Positions 1-6,599 of a DNA stretch of 6,599 nucleotides are shown piece by piece; positions within the stretch are counted from its first letter, which is position 1; the number at the start of each line of letters is the position of its first letter. The notes below the pieces were generated by a model that saw only the letters and a program-made list of their open reading frames with translations, did not search any database and was not told the DNA's origin. This stretch comes from an uncultured Verrucomicrobiota bacterium (GTDB lineage: Bacteria > Verrucomicrobiota > Verrucomicrobiia > Chthoniobacterales > SZAS-18). The translations under genes were made by a program, and so were the position numbers. The stretch spans positions 6,476 to 13,074 of the forward strand of contig CALMVM010000323.1 of NCBI GenBank assembly GCA_937873255.1, read 5' to 3'.

Positions 1-770
1 GTCCACGCCTCCGGGTTCTCGGCCTTGATGCCGTTGATGAGGTCCGCGCCGAACGACAGGTGCGTGCTCTCGTCGCGCATGATGTACTCGAACTGCTCGC
101 CGATCCCGGCCATGCGGTTTTGCCGCTTGAAGGACAAAATCATCACGAACCCGGAGTAGAAGAAAATCCCCTCCATGATGACGTAGAAGCCGATCAGGTT
201 CTTGATGAATTTCTGTACACCCTCGACCGAATCCGTCGAGAAGTTCGGGTCCATGATGTCGGCCGTGAGAGTCATCTCGAACGCGTCCTTGTCGTGGATC
301 GAGTTGACCTCGTGGTACATGTTGAAAATCTCGCGCTGGTCCAGCGAGAGGCTCTCGACGATGTAATGGAACGTGTGCGTGTGCACCGCTTCCTCGAACG
401 CCTGCCGCAGCAAATACTGGCGGCACTCGGGATTCGTGATGTGCTTGAAGATCGCCAGCACGATGTTGTTGCCCACGAGGCTCTCGGCGGTTGAAAAAAA
501 CCCGAGGTTGCGCATGATGACGCGACGCTCGTCGGGGTTGAGCCGGTTGGATTTCCACAGCTCGATGTCGCGCTGCATGGATACCTCCGTGGGCATCCAG
601 TTATTGGCGCAGCCGTTGAGGTAGTGTTCCCACGCCCAGGTGTACTTCAGGGGCATGAGTTGGTTCACGTCGACGGCTTTGCAGTTGATGAGCCGTTTGT
701 CGTCGGCGTCGATGCGTTTGGCGAGATCGTGAAGATCGGGGCGGGTATCGGAAGAGTTGCAGCAGGACAT
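1..770 (-). CDS. nrdB: Ribonucleotide reductase small subunit (R2), class Ic type, partial (C-terminus outside the window)
   Basis: The R2 subunit holds the dimetal cofactor that generates the thiyl radical in NrdA for reduction of ribonucleoside diphosphates to deoxy forms in the cytoplasm. I translated the minus strand from ATG 770-768 and read 256 residues to the window edge; the family is about 340-350 long, so roughly 90 C-terminal residues are missing. Metal ligands are visible: Glu96 ([10 protein letters not shown]), Glu127 and His130 ([11 protein letters not shown]), Glu200 (IMEGIFF), Glu234 and His237 (RDESTH). The position of the class Ia radical tyrosine is Phe134, and the first ligand is Glu not Asp, as in the Chlamydia trachomatis Mn/Fe enzyme, which the protein resembles closely by memory. 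Trp58, Tyr136 and Tyr229 match the chlamydial radical-transfer residues with a constant offset of 7. The start is chosen because the N-terminus ([10 protein letters not shown]) leads straight into the conserved fold. No clear Shine-Dalgarno precedes it. A lone -10-like TAAAAT lies on the minus strand at 822-817 without a good -35. Confidence 0.95.
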   Translation of the reverse strand, partial: MSCCNSSDTRPDLHDLAKRIDADDKRLINCKAVDVNQLMPLKYTWAWEHYLNGCANNWMPTEVSMQRDIELWKSNRLNPDERRVIMRNLGFFSTAESLVGNNIVLAIFKHITNPECRQYLLRQAFEEAVHTHTFHYIVESLSLDQREIFNMYHEVNSIHDKDAFEMTLTADIMDPNFSTDSVEGVQKFIKNLIGFYVIMEGIFFYSGFVMILSFKRQNRMAGIGEQFEYIMRDESTHLSFGADLINGIKAENPEAW

Positions 771-783
771 GGCGAGAGAGGGC

Positions 784-806
784 GAATGCAGAATGCAGAA
801 GTTCAG
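784..806. repeat. Left arm of a 23-bp inverted repeat just upstream of nrdB
   Basis: The 23 bases at 784-806 are the reverse complement of 950-972 with one mismatch (22 of 23). The arm is built from the same GCAGAAT heptamer that forms the array at 934-983. It ends 13 bp before the nrdB start codon, so it would lie in the nrdB 5' untranslated region. In a transcript reading through from the histone-like gene, the two arms could pair across a 143-nt loop. Alternatively it is simply a fragment of a dispersed repeat family. Confidence 0.75.
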
Positions 807-900
807 AGACGGAGAGATTTTAGAAGATATCGCACAACAGAGACGGCGTCAGGCGGTCATTTGCCGTAAATACTGGCCCGAAAAATTTGGGGATCATCCT

Positions 901-1006
901 GCCGCGCGGGACTGCCGGATTTTGCAACCTGCTTTCTGCATTCTGCGTTCTGAACTTCTGCATTTTGCATTCTGCATTCTGCATTTTCCGGCAGCCCGCC
1001 GCGGGC
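901..1006. repeat. Intergenic heptamer-repeat element with GC-rich inverted flanks
   Basis: The core at 934-983 is a tandem array of a 7-nt unit (TTCTGCA on +, read as GCAGAAT on the minus strand): seven units, with variants TTCTGCG, TTCTGAA and TTTTGCA and a one-base insertion at 955. It is flanked by an inverted repeat: CTGCCGGA at 912-919 against TCCGGCAG at 987-994, continuing imperfectly into GC-rich outer parts (901-911 and 995-1006). The right flank also contains its own small hairpin, GCCCG-CCG-CGGGC, immediately after the stop of the histone-like gene. The layout suits a small non-autonomous repeat element (REP/MITE-like) or a transcript-end structure. Which of these it is cannot be decided from one copy. 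Confidence 0.7.
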
Positions 1007-1008
1007 AA

Positions 1009-1599
1009 TCAGGACGGCTTGTGTTCTTCGCCCTTGAGCGTCTCGGTGATTTTTTCGACCACCGAAGCGCCGGCATCGACTACCGCCGCGGCGGCGTGGG
1101 TGACGGGTTCGGCGACGGCGTGCACTACCTTGGTGACCGTCGATTCCTTCGCCTTGGGCGCGGGCTTGGCCGTCGCCTTGGGAACGGGTTTGGCGGTGGG
1201 TTTCGGGGCCGGCTTGGAGACGGTTTTGGCGGCGGGTTTCGGAGCCGCTTTCGACTTGGCAGCCGCTTTCGAGGCGGGACCGGGCTTGGCCTTGCCTTTC
1301 GGCGCGGGCTTGACGGCCGTCTTCACCTTCGCGGCGACGGCCTTGCCCTTCGCCACGACAGCCTTGCCGGCGGATTTCGCCTTGGTCTTGAGCTTGGCGA
1401 CGGTCGTCTTCGCCTTGGCCGGAAGCACCTTGGCTGCCACCTTCTTGAGGCCGGTCTTCTTGAGCGCAGGCGATTTTTTGGGCAAGACCTTCGCGGCGGC
1501 TTTCTTGACGAGCGACGTTTTCTTCGCGGGCGCGGCCTTCTTGCCCTTGGGGGCTGGCTTCGTCGCGGGTTTCTTGGTGGCAGTGGTTTTCTTGGCCAT
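1009..1599 (-). CDS. Lysine/alanine/proline-rich histone H1-like protein
   Basis: A 196-residue, very low-complexity protein starting MAKKTTATKK. Residues 1 to about 151 are almost entirely Lys, Ala, Pro, Val and Thr in KPAPK / AAKK / TAKP patterns like the tails of histone H1 and of bacterial H1-like proteins (chlamydial Hc2, AlgP-type repeats); such proteins bind DNA nonspecifically and compact the nucleoid. A short internal duplication is visible: KKAAAKVLP (32-40) and KKVAAKVLP (52-60). Residues 152-192 differ: a less basic, Ala/Val-rich segment with several Glu (AVAEPVTHAAAAVVDAGASV) that looks helical and amphipathic. There is no signal peptide, membrane segment or cysteine. ATG 1599-1597 is preferred over an upstream in-frame start at 1683 because the latter overlaps nrdA and adds 28 unlike residues; AGAAG lies about 9 nt upstream. 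The gene begins 55 bp after nrdA and precedes nrdB, so it is probably cotranscribed with nrdA. The DNA-binding role is inferred from composition. Confidence 0.8.
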   Translation of the reverse strand: MAKKTTATKKPATKPAPKGKKAAPAKKTSLVKKAAAKVLPKKSPALKKTGLKKVAAKVLPAKAKTTVAKLKTKAKSAGKAVVAKGKAVAAKVKTAVKPAPKGKAKPGPASKAAAKSKAAPKPAAKTVSKPAPKPTAKPVPKATAKPAPKAKESTVTKVVHAVAEPVTHAAAAVVDAGASVVEKITETLKGEEHKPS

Positions 1600-1654
1600 G
1601 GTGATGACTTCTGTTGGTTTCGGTGGTGTGGTTACGGACAGGTGATCCCGAAAT

Positions 1655-4639
<2,985 letters not shown>

Positions 4640-4761
4640 CGTGGGATTCTCTTCGGTTGCGGCGATTTTTAAAAAAGTTCGGGTGAAAGCTCTCGTCATG
4701 ATCAACCGCTGCCGGCAGGAAGGGCAGGCGTCGCATCACCCTTCCATTTTCGATACGGCGC

Positions 4762-4810
4762 GAAAAAGGACCGGGCGGGCGGGAGATAAGGACTACCTCC
4801 CCCGCCGGGA
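4762..4810 (-). terminator. Terminator-like hairpin in the nrdA leader (candidate attenuator)
   Basis: Read on the minus strand, a GC-rich segment ending GGGGGAG (about 4809-4796) can fold, with bulges, against CTCCCGCCCGCCCGG (4785-4771) around a loop of about 10 nt. TCC and a run of five T (4767-4763) follow. This is the arrangement of an intrinsic terminator, but it lies about 120 nt upstream of the nrdA start and points toward it. It could attenuate nrdA or stop upstream read-through. The stem is imperfect, so this call is tentative. Confidence 0.35.
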
Positions 4811-4872
4811 CGCGCGACGGTGCGGCGCAAGGCTTGGCCGTCGGTGTTTTCCCTGCATCAAGCAGTTTGGGA

Positions 4873-4923
4873 GTTCACCGAAAAGGGGTTTCAAACGGCG
4901 CTCGAAACCCCTCTTCCGTGAAC
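4873..4923. other. Long hairpin in the nrdA leader
   Basis: GTTCAC (4873-4878) pairs with GTGAAC (4918-4923), and AGGGGTTTC (4884-4892) pairs perfectly with GAAACCCCT (4904-4912) around an 11-nt loop; three of the five positions between the two stems also pair. In total about 18 of 20 positions pair. It begins 4 bp from the nearer CTACATATAG copy, so in a minus-strand transcript starting near that box it would form the very 5' end of the nrdA message. It could stabilise the mRNA, act as a regulatory structure, or be a protein-binding inverted repeat. Confidence 0.65.
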
Positions 4924-4927
4924 AGGT

Positions 4928-4937
4928 CTACATATAG
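4928..4937. promoter_or_regulatory. Candidate NrdR-like box, nrdA-proximal copy
   Basis: CTACATATAG matches the central ten bases of the known NrdR box (CWATATATWG) at 9 of 10 positions and is itself a near-palindrome. NrdR is the ATP-cone repressor of ribonucleotide reductase genes in many bacteria and binds pairs of such boxes near nrd promoters. The bases flanking this copy match the outer consensus poorly. An identical decamer lies 53 bp away at 4981. Assigned from position and motif likeness only. Confidence 0.35.
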
Positions 4938-4980
4938 GAATTGTCGGTCGTCTCCGCGAGGGGGTCTTCAGACAAACATA

Positions 4981-4990
4981 CTACATATAG
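4981..4990. promoter_or_regulatory. Candidate NrdR-like box, distal copy
   Basis: This is the second exact CTACATATAG, in the same orientation as the first. The start-to-start spacing of 53 bp is about five helical turns, placing both on one face of the helix. Known NrdR box pairs are usually closer, at about three turns, which is a point against. The upstream flank ATA partly fits the outer consensus ACA. On the minus strand TATATG within it could be a -10 element. Confidence 0.35.
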
Positions 4991-5196
4991 AGGATCATTC
5001 AAAGAACTACGCAACAGCTTGGTTGATATCAGGGTTCGCGCTCAAGACATTTTTGCGTGTATGCCGAAGAAAACTCCCGCTTTTTCTGCCCGAAAATTTT
5101 GTTTTCCTCTACGGGCCGGCCGGCCGGCAAATTCAGGCATCGTTGATGCTCATGCCCCCCGCGTTGAGCCTACACCCTCTTTGACCGGCCGCCGCG

Positions 5197-5230
5197 AAGA
5201 AAAAGGGGCGGCCCATGAGAGCCGCCCCTT
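5197..5230 (-). terminator. Intrinsic terminator of the PEP-CTERM gene
   Basis: A perfect 10-bp stem, AAGGGGCGGC (5203-5212) against GCCGCCCCTT (5221-5230), encloses an 8-nt loop. On the minus strand the stem runs into TTTTTCTTC. It lies about 50 bp past the stop codon of the PEP-CTERM gene and would separate that transcript from nrdA. Confidence 0.9.
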
Positions 5231-5247
5231 CCTCTATCAACCGATGT

Positions 5248-5270
5248 TTTCCGGCGCGAGCGCCGGGAAA
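5248..5270. other. Second small hairpin between the PEP-CTERM stop and its terminator
   Basis: CCGGCG (5251-5256) pairs with CGCCGG (5261-5266) around CGAG, and the stem extends through TTT/AAA across a one-base bulge. It lies about 13 bp after the stop codon and just before the main terminator, so it probably stabilises the mRNA 3' end or backs up termination. Confidence 0.5.
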
Positions 5271-5282
5271 CCGGACCCCGCC

Positions 5283-6599
5283 TCACGCGCCGCGATTGCG
5301 GCGGCGGCGGGCAAACTGCATGGTGCCGAGCACGCCCAGGCCGCCGACGACCGCCGCCCAGGTGCCCGGCTCGGGCACGGCGGTGACGCGGATCGTGCCG
5401 TCGGTGGTGAACATCGAGGTGTCGAGCTGGTAGCCGGATTGCACCGCCGCGTTGGCGGTGTTGAACGTCGGGGCGTTCGCGCCAGTGCCGACCGAGATCG
5501 AGCCCCAATCCACGAAGTCGATCACGTTGCCCGGTCCGAAGACGAAACCGCCGGTGGTAGCGATGTTGACCGTGCCGGACAGCGTGAACAACCCGCCCAC
5601 GGCGATCTGGTCGCGGCTGGTGGTGCTGGCCACTTCCAAATACAGGCTGCTGGTGGAGGCTAGGGTCAGCGCGGCGTTGAAATTCTCTGAGCCGATGGCT
5701 CCGATGCCCGCCGTGGCGGCCGTAAGATTGGCCGGGGTATAGCCCGGCGACAGACGGCCGGCGACAGTTGCCGCGCCGGTGGTCGTGAAGGAGCCGGCCA
5801 GCGTGCTGTACACCGTCGCGCTGGTGGCACCGATGTTCACCCCGCCCGCGCCGAAAGCCGAGCCGCTGGTGTTGTTGGCGTAGATGGCGCTGGTGGTGGT
5901 CGACGAGCCGGTGTTCGTGAAGCCGCCCGAGAAGGTGTTGCCCGAAGCGCTGTTCAGGGCCACCGCGCCCGTGCCGGCCTTGGTGAACGCGCCGTTGGCG
6001 ATCGAGCCGGTGAAGGTCGTCAGCGCCGTGTTGCTGAAGGTGAGGCTGCGGGAACCGCCGTTGAAGTTGACCCCGCCTGTAAAGGTCAGCGGCGCCGTGC
6101 CGCCGATGGTCGGGCTGGCTCCCACGAGCACGGCGTTGGCCAACGTCCGCGCGGTGGTGCCCAAGCCCTGCAAGGTGCCCGCCCCGGTGATGTAGAGCGT
6201 CCCGGTGCCGAACGCCGTGTCCGAGCCCGCCACGAACGTGGTGCTTGCCGGGAGGGTCGCGCCGCCGCTGAAGGTGTTATTCCCGGTGAAGACATCGTAA
6301 CCGAGGGTGGTGTCGATGATGCCACCGGTGCCGGTGATGTTGCCGGCGAAATTAAACGCGGCGGCGGCAGTGTTGGAGTTGCCGTAAATATAGAGGCTGT
6401 TCGTCAGGCTGATGTTGCCGTTGAGCGTGAACGTGGCCGTGCCGCCGCTGGCGACGTAGTTGACGCCGGTGCCGACCGAACTGATGTCACGGTTGAGCGT
6501 GGCGGCCCCCGTCGCGTTCAAGGTGGCGGAGTTGACGCCGGCAGCCAGCACGATGGTGCCGCTGTTGCCGAAGACGCTGGCGCTGCCGGTGGCGGCGAC
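5283..6599 (-). CDS. PEP-CTERM protein with autotransporter-associated beta-strand repeats, partial (N-terminus outside the window)
   Basis: The frame is open from the right edge to TGA at 5285-5283, giving 438 visible residues; the true start and any signal peptide lie beyond 6599. An internal GTG at 6551 is in frame but falls inside the repeat region and is not taken as the start. The protein is rich in Gly, Thr, Ala, Ser and Asn with no cysteine. It carries repeats of the beta-helix passenger kind: NNTFSGG (107-113) and GNTFSGG (220-226), each among GTG/GAGTL strands. Next comes the usual closing segment LSPG (283-286), DQIAVGGLFTLSGTVNI (330-346) and VDWGSI (363-368). The last 31 residues are a textbook PEP-CTERM signal: VPEPGTW, a hydrophobic stretch VVGGLGVLGT, then ARRRRNR. 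In known systems an exosortase recognises and removes this tail and the protein goes to the cell surface or extracellular matrix. Its ligand or role cannot be told. It ends in its own terminator and is not evidently linked to nrdA. Confidence 0.92.
   Translation of the reverse strand, partial: VAATGSASVFGNSGTIVLAAGVNSATLNATGAATLNRDISSVGTGVNYVASGGTATFTLNGNISLTNSLYIYGNSNTAAAAFNFAGNITGTGGIIDTTLGYDVFTGNNTFSGGATLPASTTFVAGSDTAFGTGTLYITGAGTLQGLGTTARTLANAVLVGASPTIGGTAPLTFTGGVNFNGGSRSLTFSNTALTTFTGSIANGAFTKAGTGAVALNSASGNTFSGGFTNTGSSTTTSAIYANNTSGSAFGAGGVNIGATSATVYSTLAGSFTTTGAATVAGRLSPGYTPANLTAATAGIGAIGSENFNAALTLASTSSLYLEVASTTSRDQIAVGGLFTLSGTVNIATTGGFVFGPGNVIDFVDWGSISVGTGANAPTFNTANAAVQSGYQLDTSMFTTDGTIRVTAVPEPGTWAAVVGGLGVLGTMQFARRRRNRGA

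Larger units (their letters stand above)
4640..5196. other. Gene-free leader between the PEP-CTERM gene terminator and nrdA
   Basis: I see no credible coding sequence in these 557 bases; open frames here are short or are extensions of antisense shadows. It is more AT-rich around 4925-5110 than the genes beside it, as expected for a promoter region. It holds two CTACATATAG copies, a 51-nt hairpin, a GC-rich stem followed by a T run, and a 14-bp self-complementary GCCGGC run (5115-5128). The nrdA promoter is probably here, but no convincing -35/-10 pair stands out. On the minus strand CTATATG inside each box could serve as a -10. No B12-box or other known riboswitch core was recognised. Confidence 0.6.

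Noticed and set aside
934..983. Possible CRISPR array
   Set aside because: The unit is 7 nt with no spacers; it is a simple tandem repeat.
820..1008. Minus-strand 62-codon frame between the histone-like gene and nrdB
   Set aside because: Most of it is translated heptamer repeat (QNAECKMQ pattern). Its last 25 codons begin at an ATG but show no ribosome site or known motif.
887..1645. Plus-strand Ala/Phe-rich frame resembling a membrane protein
   Set aside because: Antisense to the Lys/Ala-rich gene; Phe, Leu and Ala arise from complementing AAG and GCC codons. It also reads through the heptamer array.
4640..5196. Cobalamin or other known riboswitch before nrdA
   Set aside because: No B12-box or other conserved riboswitch core could be found on the minus strand; the hairpins present do not match a class I know.
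4941..5663. Plus-strand 240-codon frame across the leader
   Set aside because: It crosses a strong terminator and then runs antisense to the PEP-CTERM gene; no start signal or family resemblance.
5283..6551. GTG at 6551 as the start of the PEP-CTERM protein
   Set aside because: The frame stays open to the window edge, and the residues before the GTG (SASVFGNSGTI) continue the repeat pattern, so the gene starts outside the window.

Overview
The window is high-GC bacterial DNA in which every supported gene lies on the minus strand. Three signs point to the Verrucomicrobia, probably near the Opitutaceae. The ribonucleotide reductase small subunit is of the chlamydial class Ic type, which is shared within the PVC superphylum. 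There is a Gly/Thr/Ala-rich protein of the autotransporter-associated beta-strand type ending in a PEP-CTERM sorting signal. The intergenic DNA carries heptameric GCAGAAT-type repeats. The assignment rests on recognising families, not on a database match.

Layout in the direction of transcription (right to left): 6599-5283 is the 3' part of a large exported repeat protein with a C-terminal VPEPGT / hydrophobic / RRRR signal, followed by a strong intrinsic terminator (5197-5230). From 5196 to 4640 is a long gene-free leader. It holds two exact copies of CTACATATAG that resemble the core of an NrdR box, a long hairpin (4873-4923) and a GC-rich stem followed by a T run (4762-4810). Next come nrdA (4639-1655), a lysine/alanine/proline-rich histone H1-like gene (1599-1009), a 238-bp spacer with a heptamer-repeat element and a long inverted repeat, and nrdB (770 to beyond the left edge).

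Together, nrdA and nrdB encode the two subunits of an aerobic class I ribonucleotide reductase that makes dNTPs for DNA synthesis. The small subunit has Phe134 where class Ia enzymes have their radical tyrosine, and Glu96 where they usually have Asp as first metal ligand. These are the hallmarks of a Mn/Fe (class Ic) enzyme, and its radical-transfer residues are also present. A small DNA-binding, histone-like gene sits between the two subunit genes, which links a nucleoid protein to dNTP supply. The leader structures and paired boxes suggest that nrdA transcription is controlled, possibly by NrdR and by attenuation, but this is inference. The PEP-CTERM gene upstream is separated by its own terminator and is probably functionally unrelated.
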